The position numbers were made by a program, and so were the translations under genes. From an uncultured beta proteobacterium (GTDB taxonomy: Bacteria; Pseudomonadota; Gammaproteobacteria; Burkholderiales; Burkholderiaceae_B): 39,104 nt of DNA. The stretch is taken from positions 1 to 39,104 of the forward strand of contig CAITPF010000181.1 in NCBI GenBank assembly GCA_903894155.1, written 5' to 3'. The notes below the pieces were generated by a model, which saw only the letters and a list, made by a program, of their open reading frames with translations, made no database searches and was not told where the DNA came from. Shown in pieces: positions 17,535 to 26,160 of the stretch (within the stretch, counting starts at the first letter, position 1; the number at the start of each line of letters is the position of its first letter).

Positions 17535-18518
17535 TCACTTGCGCTCGACCCCGGCCTGCTCGATCAGCTTGCCCCAGGTCGCATACGTCGTCTGAATCAA
17601 CTTGCTGAAATCCGCAGAGGTGGGGCTCGTCACCACCTCGGTGCCCATCGCCTCGAGCTTGGCGCTGATTTCCGGATCGCGCACCGCCTTGTTGATTTCG
17701 TCATGCAGTCGCTTGACGATGGCATCCGGTGTGCCCTTGGGCGCCACAAACCCGAGCCACGCGCCCATGTTGTAGTCGGGGACGCCCTGCTCCTCGAGCG
17801 TCGGAATCGAGGGGTCGAGCCTGGCACGCTCGTGCGTGCTGACGGCCAGCGCCCAGAGCCGTCCGCTCTTGACGTGCGGAAGCACGGTCACCAGGGTGTC
17901 CAGGGTCATGTCGACGTTGCCGCCGATGACGTCAGCCTGGGACTGACTGCTTCCGGTGTACGGGACGTGGACCATCTGCAGACCCGTTTTCTGAAGCATC
18001 ATCGCCATCAGCAGATGGCTGGTCGTGCCCATGCCAATCGACGCAAACGTCAGCTTGTCGGGATTGGCGCGCGCAAAGGCGACCATCTTCGGAAAGGTGT
18101 CGAGCCCCTTGGTCTTGTTGATCACCAGCACGTACGGCAGCCAGGACGTCTGGCCGATCGGCGCGAAATCCGTCAGCGAGTCGTAACCGAGCTCTTTGTA
18201 GATATGCGGATTGATCCCGAGCGGCCCGGAGGCTGTCAGTGCGAGGGTGTAGCCATCGGGCCTGGCGCGCGCGACTTCGGTCACCGCCAGGCTGCCGCCC
18301 ACCCCGGGCTTGTTCTTGATGATGATCGGCTGCCCGAGCTCCTTGCTGACCTTTTCCATGATCACGCGCGCCACCGAGTCCGTAGAGGTGCCCGGCGGGA
18401 ACCCGACGTAGACGGTAATGGGCTTGTCGGGATAGTCGGCGAGCGCAGCCCCGGAAAGTCCGAGCAGGAGCGCGCCCGCGAGCGCGACGGATCGTTTGAT
18501 GGAATTGAGCAGTGTCAT
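17535..18518 (-). CDS. Bug/TctC-family solute receptor
   Basis: A 327-residue periplasmic receptor with a signal peptide (VALAGALLLGLSGAALA), then YPDKPITVYVGFPPGTSTD and KNKPGVGGSLA. The ATG at 18518 is preferred because GAGG lies upstream and the protein then begins with its signal peptide. It has no adjacent tctAB genes. It follows the TRAP receptor by 71 bases, across a large hairpin, and precedes an SDR gene. Its sequence is clearly different from the other receptors in the window, so a different ligand is likely. Confidence 0.91.
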   Translation of the reverse strand: MTLLNSIKRSVALAGALLLGLSGAALADYPDKPITVYVGFPPGTSTDSVARVIMEKVSKELGQPIIIKNKPGVGGSLAVTEVARARPDGYTLALTASGPLGINPHIYKELGYDSLTDFAPIGQTSWLPYVLVINKTKGLDTFPKMVAFARANPDKLTFASIGMGTTSHLLMAMMLQKTGLQMVHVPYTGSSQSQADVIGGNVDMTLDTLVTVLPHVKSGRLWALAVSTHERARLDPSIPTLEEQGVPDYNMGAWLGFVAPKGTPDAIVKRLHDEINKAVRDPEISAKLEAMGTEVVTSPTSADFSKLIQTTYATWGKLIEQAGVERK

Positions 18519-18538
18519 CGCTACCTCGTTACGTTCAA

Positions 18539-18583
18539 CGCGCACCGGCCCACGCCGCAAGGCGCGGCGCGGTCTGGTGCGCG
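18539..18583. other. Compound hairpin between two receptor genes
   Basis: An outer stem CGCGCACC (18539-18546) with GGTGCGCG (18576-18583) encloses an inner stem CGCCGC (18553-18558) with GCGGCG (18564-18569). It fills most of the 71-base gap between the TRAP receptor stop and the next start. No T-run follows on the minus strand. Stabilising the upstream receptor mRNA or partial termination are both possible. Confidence 0.45.
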
Positions 18584-18589
18584 CGGTTC

Positions 18590-19690
18590 TTATCGGCGCA
18601 GTTGCCTGTTGATGGCCGTGTCGTATGCAAATTCCGACACCTGGTTCCAGGGCGAGGCTTCCTTCTGGTAGGCTCGCTGGCTTTCGTAGATCTTCTTGAA
18701 TGTCGGGTTGGTCGCAGAGATTTCGGCATAGAGCTTGATCGATGCGTCATACGCGGCGTCGATGACTGCGGCCGGAAACGCGTGCAACTTGACGCCCGAC
18801 CCCACGAGCCGGCGCAACGCGGGTGGATTGAGCACGTCGTAGTGGGCGATGCTGTCGATATTGGCGGCAGCGGCCGCCGTTCGCAGGATCGACTGGTATG
18901 ACTTGGGCAGCGATTCCCAGGCTGCATTGCCGATGAAAAAGTGCTGCAGCGACGTGCCATCCCAGAAGCCCGGGTAGTAGTAGTGCGGCGCGACTTTGAA
19001 AAGACCCAGCTTCTCGTCATCGAACGGGCCGTTGAATTCGGCCGCATCGATCGTCCCACGCTCAAGCGCGGGGTAGATATCGCCCGCGCCGATCTGCTGC
19101 GGAATCACACCGAGCCGCGCGAGCACCTGCCCGCCCAGGCCCGAGATCCGGAACTTCAGGCCCTTGAGGTCATCGAGCCCCTTGATTTCCTTGCGAAACC
19201 AGCCTCCCATCTGGGTTGTCGTATTGCCACCCGGCAGCGCCACCACCTTGTACTGCTGGAAGAACGTCTCGAGCAGTTCCTTGCCCTCGCCGTGATAGGC
19301 CCAGGCGGCCTGCTGGCGCGTGTTAAGCAGGAACGGCGCGTGCGTGGCCAGCGCAAAGGCCGGATCCTTGCCCGCGTAATAGTATGCGGCGGTATGGCAC
19401 ATCTCGACCGAAGCCCCGGCCACCGCGTCAAACGCCTGCAACGCGGGCACGACCTCGCCGGCGGCGTGAACCTGGATCTGGAACTTGTTGTCCGTCGCTT
19501 CGGCGACAGCCCGGGCCAGGAAAGGCGCGCAGCCAAAGAGCACTTCGAGGTTCTTCGGAAAGCTCGAGACACAGCGCCATTTGACCGACGGCATCTCCTG
19601 TGCAACGGCTGGCGACGCCACGGCCGCCAATCCGGCCGCCGAGGTCGAGGCGGTCAGGGCCCGACCCAAAAACTTGCGTCTTGTTGTCAT
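18590..19690 (-). CDS. TRAP transporter solute receptor, DctP/TakP-like
   Basis: A 366-residue periplasmic receptor of a TRAP transporter. It starts MTTRRKFLGRALTAS, which looks like a Tat-type signal with a twin Arg, and is cleaved near SPAVAQE. The segments NTTTQMGGWFRKEI, GLGGQVLARLG, GAGDIYPALERGTIDAAEF and HYYYPGFWDG match the TakP branch, which binds alpha-keto acids. The ATG at 19690 has GGGAGGA upstream and is preferred over 19726. Its permease genes lie upstream on the same strand at 21234-23269, separated by two small genes. The TakP resemblance hints at a 2-keto acid ligand, but this is inference. Confidence 0.91.
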   Translation of the reverse strand: MTTRRKFLGRALTASTSAAGLAAVASPAVAQEMPSVKWRCVSSFPKNLEVLFGCAPFLARAVAEATDNKFQIQVHAAGEVVPALQAFDAVAGASVEMCHTAAYYYAGKDPAFALATHAPFLLNTRQQAAWAYHGEGKELLETFFQQYKVVALPGGNTTTQMGGWFRKEIKGLDDLKGLKFRISGLGGQVLARLGVIPQQIGAGDIYPALERGTIDAAEFNGPFDDEKLGLFKVAPHYYYPGFWDGTSLQHFFIGNAAWESLPKSYQSILRTAAAAANIDSIAHYDVLNPPALRRLVGSGVKLHAFPAAVIDAAYDASIKLYAEISATNPTFKKIYESQRAYQKEASPWNQVSEFAYDTAINRQLRR

Positions 19691-19771
19691 GTCATCCTCC
19701 CGTTGTGCATGGATCCGATCGGTCACATGCTGGTTTTTTTGAAATGATACTCGCTTGACGCCATTGCGGCG

Positions 19772-20776
19772 TCACCCGGCACGTACGCGCAATCCCCGAT
19801 CAAGCCCGCGCAGCAACGGCAACACGGCGTCGATCGCCGGGCAGTCCACGCCCGCCTCGCGCGCCAGCGCCTGGACCTGCCCGACGATGGCTTCGACCTC
19901 AAGCGGCCTGCCTGCGAGCACATCCTGAAGCATCGACGGCCGAAGGCCCTTGACGGGGGGTGCGCCGCCTTCGGCGCCGCCGCGCGTGAGCTGCTCGCGG
20001 GCGGCGGCGACATGACTGCCGAGCTCCACGCCCTGGCTGCGCGCGACAACCTCGATATCGGCGATCAGGGCCTGCGCCTGCGCCAGCAAATCGGGATCCT
20101 CGGCCAGGCCATCGACCGCAAGGCGTGTCAGCGCGCACAACGAGTTGATGGATGCGTTTCGCAGCAACTTGGCCCAGATTTCCGTGCGCAGGTCGGCGCT
20201 CGCCACGGCGTTAACGCCGGCGCGCGACAAGAGTGCCGCGACCGCCGCGAGGCGCGGCGTGATCGTGCCGTCCGGCTCGCCCAGAACCCACCGGTTGTTG
20301 CCCAGGTGCCGAACGACGCCCGGGGCGACGACTTCGTTTGCCGAGTAGACGACACAGCCCAGCGCGCGCGCGGGCGTCAGCGTGTTCCACAGCTCGCCCG
20401 CCGGATCGAGCAAAGGAAGCGATGCAGGGTGATCGGTTGCGTACTTCCACCACCACGGCACACCGTTGGAGGCGAAAACAGCGCAGCCTTCGGGGCTGAG
20501 CATCTCGCGAACGGCGCGAGCGACCGCAGGTTGGGCGCCCACCTTGACTGTCACCAGAACGATATCTTGTTGCGGCAGCTGCGCGGGGGTATCCGTCACG
20601 CACACCGGGTGCCCGACCAGTTCACCGGAGGGCGTGCGCAGCCGGATGCCTTGGCGCGACATCGCCTCGGCGTGGGCACCGCGCGCCACCACCGACAAGG
20701 TGACCTCCCCCGCAATCGCGAGTTTCGTGGCCAGGTAGCCGCCCACCGCACCGGCCCCGAAAATGCACACCTTCAT
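19772..20776 (-). CDS. Ketopantoate reductase family protein (PanE/ApbA-like)
   Basis: A 334-residue NADPH-dependent 2-keto acid reductase-like protein. It has FGAGAVGGYLATKLA at the N-terminus (GxGxxG), KVGAQPAVARAV, NGVPWWWKY, and the catalytic Lys region WAKLLRNASINSL in the C-terminal helical domain. Many members are not true PanE but act on other 2-keto acids. Its start overlaps the stop of the small membrane protein as ATGA, so it is coupled to the TRAP permease genes. With a TakP-like receptor in the same unit, reduction of an imported 2-keto acid is an attractive guess. Confidence 0.88.
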   Translation of the reverse strand: MKVCIFGAGAVGGYLATKLAIAGEVTLSVVARGAHAEAMSRQGIRLRTPSGELVGHPVCVTDTPAQLPQQDIVLVTVKVGAQPAVARAVREMLSPEGCAVFASNGVPWWWKYATDHPASLPLLDPAGELWNTLTPARALGCVVYSANEVVAPGVVRHLGNNRWVLGEPDGTITPRLAAVAALLSRAGVNAVASADLRTEIWAKLLRNASINSLCALTRLAVDGLAEDPDLLAQAQALIADIEVVARSQGVELGSHVAAAREQLTRGGAEGGAPPVKGLRPSMLQDVLAGRPLEVEAIVGQVQALAREAGVDCPAIDAVLPLLRGLDRGLRVRAG

Positions 20777-21237
20777 TCAGACGCTCCGGTACGAGGCAAT
20801 GACCCGTCCATCAGGGCCGAAAACGCGCGTATGACTTTCGGATCGGCGCAATAAAAGACGCGCACGCCTGGACCGGCCCGCACGATCAACCGGGGCGCGA
20901 GGAGCCAGCTCAGCCAGGGCACGTAGATGAATTTGGCCTGAGTGATGTCCGCGAGCGCGACCCGCCGCTTCCAGAGCCACGTCTGCTCGATGGCGACCCC
21001 GTCGATGGACGTTCGGCTCTTGAGCATCCAGATATAGGCGACCAGCGTAATGACAAACGCGCCGCCCACCAGCAGCCAGGATCCGGTCGACAGGGATCGG
21101 GGCCCGGCTTGTATCAGCGCGGCCGCCCCCCAGTAGACCAGGGCAAGCACCATGAAAGTGGCCATCAGCTTGACCAGGGGCGGGAAGGCTGGCCCCTCGG
21201 CACGCGTTGCCAGCAGATCGGGGGCCTGCGCGCTCAT
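20773..21237 (-). CDS. Small membrane protein, possible bacterial PH-like domain
   Basis: A 154-residue protein with two transmembrane segments (LMATFMVLALVYWGAAALI and SWLLVGGAFVITLVAYIWML) followed by a soluble part, SRTSIDGVAIEQTWLWKRR onward, that resembles the membrane-associated PH-like domains of bacterial proteins. The start overlaps the TRAP large permease stop as ATGA, and its stop overlaps the PanE-like start in the same way. It is not a standard TRAP component. I do not recognise a function; a regulatory or assembly role with the permease is possible. Confidence 0.75.
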   Translation of the reverse strand: MSAQAPDLLATRAEGPAFPPLVKLMATFMVLALVYWGAAALIQAGPRSLSTGSWLLVGGAFVITLVAYIWMLKSRTSIDGVAIEQTWLWKRRVALADITQAKFIYVPWLSWLLAPRLIVRAGPGVRVFYCADPKVIRAFSALMDGSLPRTGASE

Positions 21238-22733
21238 TGGGTCGATTTGTTTTCCTTCATCAGGCCCCTGAGCAAGTCGTCCATGTTGCTCTGGTCCTGT
21301 GCCTGCTCGGCCTCGTCGGCTTCGGGAACCTCGATACGGATCTGATTGATGTCGTACTCGATCGGTTTGTCGAGGAACACCGTCACAGTCTGCGGGAAGA
21401 AGATCACGATGATCACCAGCAGCAGTTGCAGGATGACCCAGGGGATCGACCCAAGATAGATATCCTTGGACAGGACTTTGCCGGGCAGCGAACCGTTCTT
21501 GAAGAGCGAATCCGCCGCGCCGCGCAAATAGAACAGCGCAAAGCCAAACGGGGGATGCATGAAGCTGGTCTGCATGTTGACGCACAGCAGCACGCCGAAC
21601 CAGATCATATCGATGCCCATCTTGCTGGCCGTCGGGGCCAGCATGGGCAGGATGATGAAGGCGATCTCGAAGAAGTCCAGAAAGAACGCCAGGAAGAACA
21701 CGAAGACGTTGACGACGATCAGGAACCCAACCTGCCCCCCGGGCAACCCCGACAGCAGGTGCTCGATCCAGATCGCGCCGTCCACGCCCTGGAATACCAG
21801 GGAGAAGACTCTTGAGCCGAAGAGGATGAACACCACCATCGCCGTGATGCGCATTGTGCCGGTCATCCCGTCCCTGACGATTTCCCAGTTCAGACGCCCG
21901 TGAATCGCCGCCAGGATAATGGCCCCGACCGCGCCCATGGCACCGGCCTCGGTCGGCGTGGCGATCGCGGTGTTCATTCCGGGCAACCCGCCCATGCTGC
22001 CGAGCACGGCAAAAATCAGGATTGCCGATGGAATGATGCCGCGCAGGCATTTCTTCCATAAATCCCAGCCCTGCAGCGTGCGGTCCTGCAGCGGGATCCC
22101 GGGAAGGTGGTGGGGGCGCAGCCTCGAAAGGATGAACGTATACGCCAGGAAAATCAGCACCTGCAGGATCGAAGGCCCCCAGGCGCCCTTGTACATGTCG
22201 CCCACTGACCGGCCAAGCTGGTCGGCCATGACCACCAGCACCAGCGAAGGCGGCACGAGCTGCGTGATGGTGCCGGACGCCGCGAGCACCCCGGTGGCGT
22301 AGCGCATGTTGTAGCCGTAGCGCATCATGACCGGCAGCGAGATCATCGCCATGGCGATCACCTGCCCCGCTACCGTGCCGGTAATGGCGCCCAGGATGAA
22401 GCCCACGATGATGACCGAGTACCCCAGGCCGCCCCGGATGGGGCCAAAAAGCTGGCCCATCGAATCGAGCATGTCTTCGGCCAAACCGCATTTCTCGAGG
22501 ACGGCCCCCATCAGGGTGAAGAAAGGAATCGCCAGCAGGAGATCGTTGGACAGAATAGCGAATATGTTCAGCGGAAGATTGAACATGAAACTCGCGGGGA
22601 ACCATCCCATCTGGATGGCGATGAACCCGCAAAGCAATCCCAGCGCAGAGAGCGAAAATGCCACCGGGAACCCGATCAGCATGATAATGACCAGGCCCCC
22701 GAACATCATGGGAGCGAAATCCTGCATGGTCAT
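21234..22733 (-). CDS. dctM: TRAP transporter large permease (DctM type)
   Basis: A 499-residue polytopic membrane protein, the transport subunit of a TRAP system. It begins MTMQDFAPMMFGGLVIIMLIG and has the family segments DLLLAIPFFTLMGAVLEKCG, GYSVIIVGFILGAITGTV and ATPTEAGAMGAVGAI, plus many hydrophobic helices. The C-terminus carries an unusual acidic tail, EVPEADEAEQAQDQ. The ATG at 22733 overlaps the small permease stop as ATGA. The receptor is encoded at 18590-19690. It imports carboxylates with sodium or proton coupling; the exact substrate is not known. Confidence 0.93.
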   Translation of the reverse strand: MTMQDFAPMMFGGLVIIMLIGFPVAFSLSALGLLCGFIAIQMGWFPASFMFNLPLNIFAILSNDLLLAIPFFTLMGAVLEKCGLAEDMLDSMGQLFGPIRGGLGYSVIIVGFILGAITGTVAGQVIAMAMISLPVMMRYGYNMRYATGVLAASGTITQLVPPSLVLVVMADQLGRSVGDMYKGAWGPSILQVLIFLAYTFILSRLRPHHLPGIPLQDRTLQGWDLWKKCLRGIIPSAILIFAVLGSMGGLPGMNTAIATPTEAGAMGAVGAIILAAIHGRLNWEIVRDGMTGTMRITAMVVFILFGSRVFSLVFQGVDGAIWIEHLLSGLPGGQVGFLIVVNVFVFFLAFFLDFFEIAFIILPMLAPTASKMGIDMIWFGVLLCVNMQTSFMHPPFGFALFYLRGAADSLFKNGSLPGKVLSKDIYLGSIPWVILQLLLVIIVIFFPQTVTVFLDKPIEYDINQIRIEVPEADEAEQAQDQSNMDDLLRGLMKENKSTQ

Positions 22734-23269
22734 TGCAGCGGCCTCTCGTAGTGGAATTCCATCTGGTAGGTGTGGTTCAGCCACCCAACCCGCTTGATGA
22801 TTTCAGCGATGCCTTGCAGGACCATCAGGCTGAAACCCAGCGGAAGCAGCATCATGGCGGGCCAGCGAATCAGCCCGCCCGCGTTGCTCGACATCTCCTG
22901 GCTATAAAGCATGCTGACGAACAGCGGCCAGGAGAGATAGAGGAAGGTGACCATGGCCGGCATCAGGAAGCACAACAGGCCGAACAGGTCGATATAAACC
23001 CGGGTGCGGCTGCTCAGGGTGCCATAGATGACATCGACGCGAACGTGCTCGTTCACGCGCAGCACCTGCGCGCCGCCGAGCATCACACAGGCAGCGAACA
23101 GATACCACTGGATTTCAAGCCAGCCGTTCGAGCTGTACCCGAACACATAGCGCACGACGGCGTTGCCGGCGCTGATGAAAGCGCACAGCAATACCGACCA
23201 TTTCGCCAGAACGGCGAAGGCGTCCGAGATCCGGTCGATCAGACCGGCGAACGCAAGCAAAGGTTTCAT
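22730..23269 (-). CDS. dctQ: TRAP transporter small permease (DctQ type)
   Basis: A 179-residue membrane protein with four hydrophobic segments, the small TRAP subunit. Family features are VLLCAFISAGNAVVRYVFG, WLEIQWYLFAACVMLGGAQ and LRVNEHVRVDVIYGTLS, the last being the usual DctQ signature. The ATG at 23269 (MKPLLAFAG) has GGAG upstream and is preferred over 23317. It is the first gene of the TRAP unit and pairs with the large permease that overlaps it. Confidence 0.91.
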   Translation of the reverse strand: MKPLLAFAGLIDRISDAFAVLAKWSVLLCAFISAGNAVVRYVFGYSSNGWLEIQWYLFAACVMLGGAQVLRVNEHVRVDVIYGTLSSRTRVYIDLFGLLCFLMPAMVTFLYLSWPLFVSMLYSQEMSSNAGGLIRWPAMMLLPLGFSLMVLQGIAEIIKRVGWLNHTYQMEFHYERPLQ

Positions 23270-23294
23270 GAGGACTCCGGAGCCCAAATTCCCG

Positions 23295-23309
23295 TCCGCC
23301 AGAGGCGGA
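23295..23309. other. Small hairpin in the TRAP unit leader
   Basis: TCCGCC (23295-23300), loop AGA, GGCGGA (23304-23309), between the likely promoter area and the dctQ ribosome site. A TATGAT at 23328-23333 on the minus strand could be a -10 box, but no good -35 is found at the right distance. Confidence 0.35.
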
Positions 23310-23459
23310 TCGGTCACGTCAACCCCGAATCATACTTAAATTACCCACCCGGACGCCGTTTTTAAACTGACGCGGGGCAAGCACTGGCGTTCAGTGCGCA
23401 GCGGACCTCAATTTCTGAAATTTTTCGGGTGTGCTTGCGTCAGACGCTGCCCCCGCCTC

Positions 23460-24044
23460 TTAGTCCAGATCCTGGACCAGCGATGCCAGCGTCGCGTCCG
23501 GCAGCGAGGCCAGGTGCATGGGGTAATCCGGATGGTCACAGCCCACCATCAGCTGTGCGCCCGCCTTGAGCGATTTCTTCATCTCCGGCGTCAGCTCGAA
23601 GCGCAGGAAATGCACTGCGGACGTCTTGGTGGCCGTGGAGCGCTCGAGATCCTCGTCGGCGATCGCATAGACACGGGGTTGACCCTCGACTTCGACAAAG
23701 ACCCGGTTCTCGATCCCCACGAGCCTGGCGAGCGCAAGCTTGCGATCGACCTCGTTGGGGTACTCAAGCATCATCGTGGCTTTGAAGTTCGAGCCGTCCG
23801 GCACGAGCGGGTTATAGGCGTCGAGCTCGTCCTGTATGCCCTCGTCCTCGAAGATCTTCTCGACGCGCAGCATCTCCTGGATCTGGTAGCGCATCAGGGA
23901 TTCGCTCTCGAAAATCAGGTTCAGGTGCTCGCCCAGGCGCACGCTGCGCAAGCGCCGCTCCTCGATCGCCTTGCCGCGCAGCTCCGTGCGCGCCTTGTGA
24001 TAAGCCTCCAGCGTCAGCAGGCTTTCACGTGTGATCTTGCTCAT
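23460..24044 (-). CDS. DUF3501 family protein
   Basis: A 194-residue soluble protein of the DUF3501 family: MSKITRESLLTLEAYHKAR, SVRLGEHLNLIFESESLMRYQIQEMLR, and FLRFELTPEMKKSLKAGA, with VGCDHPDYP near the end. No catalytic function is established to my knowledge. The gene lies directly downstream of an Fe-S oxidoreductase and a rubrerythrin on the same strand, a set that recurs in other proteobacteria and suggests a shared role in oxidative stress or redox repair. No membrane segments or signal are seen. Confidence 0.87.
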   Translation of the reverse strand: MSKITRESLLTLEAYHKARTELRGKAIEERRLRSVRLGEHLNLIFESESLMRYQIQEMLRVEKIFEDEGIQDELDAYNPLVPDGSNFKATMMLEYPNEVDRKLALARLVGIENRVFVEVEGQPRVYAIADEDLERSTATKTSAVHFLRFELTPEMKKSLKAGAQLMVGCDHPDYPMHLASLPDATLASLVQDLD

Positions 24045-24111
24045 TTCATCTTCCTCGTTTCAATCGTGCCACGCCCGAAACGGGCGCAGTGTCTTCGTGT
24101 TGGCAACGGCG

Positions 24112-25452
24112 TCAGGTCAGCCCGTACGCGCGGGCGATCAGGGTCAGTGGATGCGCCATTTCGGCCTTCTTAAGCCCGTTTTCCGCCATGCCCTGGGCGA
24201 TGTGGTGCCCGGCAAGCTGGCAATCGGAGCTGATGAAGTCGGGCTCGTCGCGGGCCATGGCCTGGAAGACCGGCTTGCCGATTTTCATGGCTTGCGCGTG
24301 GAACTGCTTTTTCACGCCCCAGGTGCCCGCGTGCCCCGAGCAGCGCTCGACCACGTTGACCTGCGTGCCAGGCACGAGCTTGAGGGTTTCGGCCGTCTTC
24401 TTGCCCATACTCTGCACGCGGGAGTGGCAGGGGATCTGGTAACTGACATGCCCGAGCGCCTGCTTGAAATCCGTCTTCAGCAGTCCGTCCCGGTTGCGCT
24501 CGATGAAATACTCGAACGGGTCCCACATGGCGTCGCGCACCAGGGCGACGTCGGGTTCGCCCGGGAACATCAGCGGCAACTCCTGCTTGAACATCAGCGT
24601 GCAGGAGGGGATCGGCGTCACGATGGCGTAGCCCTCGCGCGCAAGGGTCGCCATCGCCGGGATGTTCTTGTCCTTGTTGGCGGCCACCGACTCCAGGTCG
24701 CCGAGCTCCAGCTTGGGCATGCCGCAACAGGCCTCTTTCTGCACGATGACGTACGGAATCTCGTTGTGGTCGAGGATCTTCAGAAGATCCTGACCGATCC
24801 CGGGCTCGTTGTAGTTGACATAGCAGGTCGAAAATATGGCGACTTTGCCGGGCGTGCGCTGGCCGTCGCGCACGGCGTAAGGCTTCGAGTCCTCGGCAAG
24901 CTGGGAGAAGGTCCTGGTCGCATACTCCGGAATCCACGCCTTGCTGTCCACGCCCAGCGTTGATTCCATGACGGACCTGGCCATCTTGGTTCGGTTTACC
25001 GCGTTGACGGCCTGGGTGACGATCGGGATTCCCGCGAACTTGCCGAGCGTATCCGTGGACGCCAGCAACTTGTCGCGGAACTTCACCTCGCCCTTGCGAA
25101 ACGCCACGGCCTTCGCGCGCAGCATCAGGTGGGGAAAATCGAGGTTCCACGGATGGGGCGGCACGTAAGGGCACTTGGTGACGTAACAGATATCGCACAG
25201 GTAGCACTCGTCGACGACTTTCCGATAATCCTTTTTGTCGATACCGTGTACTTCGCCGTCCTCGGTTTCGTCGACCAGGTCAAACAGCGTCGGGAACGAG
25301 CCGCACAGGTTCACGCAGCGCCGACAGCCATGACACATGTCAAAGACGCGCTCCATCTCCGTGTTCAGCTTGTCTTCGTCGTAGAAATCAGGATTGGTCC
25401 AGTCCAGGGGATGCCGGGTGGGCGCCTCGAGATTGCCTTCGCGGTTTGACAT
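24112..25452 (-). CDS. Fe-S oxidoreductase, GlpC/HdrD-like (CCG domains)
   Basis: A 446-residue protein with two [4Fe-4S] sites of ferredoxin type: C40, C43, C46, C50 in CHGCRRCVNLC and C83, C86, C89, C94 in CYLCDICYVTKCP. The C-terminal half has cysteine-rich CCG-type segments (CCGMPKLELGD and ERCSGHAGTWGVKK), as in heterodisulfide reductase subunits, GlpC and GlcF. The ATG at 25452 has AAGGAGC upstream and is preferred over 25527. It should pass electrons between a partner and a quinone or disulfide-type centre. It lies between rubrerythrin and DUF3501 genes. A strong terminator separates it from rubrerythrin. Confidence 0.9.
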   Translation of the reverse strand: MSNREGNLEAPTRHPLDWTNPDFYDEDKLNTEMERVFDMCHGCRRCVNLCGSFPTLFDLVDETEDGEVHGIDKKDYRKVVDECYLCDICYVTKCPYVPPHPWNLDFPHLMLRAKAVAFRKGEVKFRDKLLASTDTLGKFAGIPIVTQAVNAVNRTKMARSVMESTLGVDSKAWIPEYATRTFSQLAEDSKPYAVRDGQRTPGKVAIFSTCYVNYNEPGIGQDLLKILDHNEIPYVIVQKEACCGMPKLELGDLESVAANKDKNIPAMATLAREGYAIVTPIPSCTLMFKQELPLMFPGEPDVALVRDAMWDPFEYFIERNRDGLLKTDFKQALGHVSYQIPCHSRVQSMGKKTAETLKLVPGTQVNVVERCSGHAGTWGVKKQFHAQAMKIGKPVFQAMARDEPDFISSDCQLAGHHIAQGMAENGLKKAEMAHPLTLIARAYGLT

Positions 25453-25495
25453 GTTCGCTCCTTCCATCGGGTACCGGATCCATCGCTTCGGACCC

Positions 25496-25532
25496 ATAAA
25501 ACGACTGTGACCAGCAAGGCTGGTCACAGTCG
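25496..25532 (-). terminator. Intrinsic terminator after rubrerythrin
   Basis: A perfect 14-bp stem, CGACTGTGACCAGC (25502-25515) with GCTGGTCACAGTCG (25519-25532), and a 3-base loop. On the minus strand the stem is followed by TTTTATGGG. It lies between the rubrerythrin stop and the Fe-S oxidoreductase start, so it should end or attenuate the rubrerythrin transcript before the next gene. Confidence 0.8.
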
Positions 25533-25597
25533 CAACACGAGACTACATGCCTGCCAGCCGTTCGCATCGCTGGGATGCGTTCGGCCTGGCCCGGTAA

Positions 25598-26020
25598 TTA
25601 GTCGACCAGCTGATCCAGCGCCTTCTGGTAGCGGTTGGCGTGCGAGCGCTCAGCCTTCGCCAGGGTTTCGAACCAGTCGGCGATCTCGTCGAAACCTTCG
25701 TCACGCGCCGTCTTGGCCATGCCCGGATACATGTCGGTGTACTCGTGCGTTTCGCCGGCAACGGCGGATTTGAGGTTGTCGCGGGTCGGGCCGATCGGCA
25801 GGCCGGTGGCCGGATCGCCGGAGGCTTCGAGGAATTCGAGGTGGCCGTGGGCGTGCCCGGTTTCGCCTTCGGCGGTCGAGCGGAACAGCGCGGCGACATC
25901 GTTCTGGCCTTCGATGTCAGCCTTGTTTGCGAAGTACAGATAGCGGCGGTTTGCCTGCGATTCGCCGGCAAATGCGTCTTTCAGACACTGTTCGGTCTTG
26001 GAACCTTTGAGTTGAGCCAT
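25598..26020 (-). CDS. Rubrerythrin, single-domain form
   Basis: A 140-residue ferritin-like diiron protein. Iron-ligand motifs are [43 protein letters not shown] and AERSHANRY. The C-terminal rubredoxin domain with its CxxC pairs is absent, so the protein is a short form that needs an external electron donor. GGAGG lies just before the ATG. Rubrerythrins reduce hydrogen peroxide. The neighbouring Fe-S oxidoreductase could be the donor or a partner (inference). Confidence 0.94.
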   Translation of the reverse strand: MAQLKGSKTEQCLKDAFAGESQANRRYLYFANKADIEGQNDVAALFRSTAEGETGHAHGHLEFLEASGDPATGLPIGPTRDNLKSAVAGETHEYTDMYPGMAKTARDEGFDEIADWFETLAKAERSHANRYQKALDQLVD

Positions 26021-26160
26021 GGGGCCTCCTGATTGGAAAATGGGGGAAAACGAGCCTAGCCGCGCGGTATTTGGCGCGGGCGCATCACTCTGGAATCAGT
26101 TTATGACCAACTTGATGACAGAATGAAATTGATTTTTCCTACTTTTTGGATAGCGAACGC

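Noticed and set aside
20773-22632. 619-codon minus-strand frame that includes the small membrane protein
   Set aside because: The upstream part overlaps the TRAP large permease in another frame; only the last 154 codons from the ATG at 21237 are supported.
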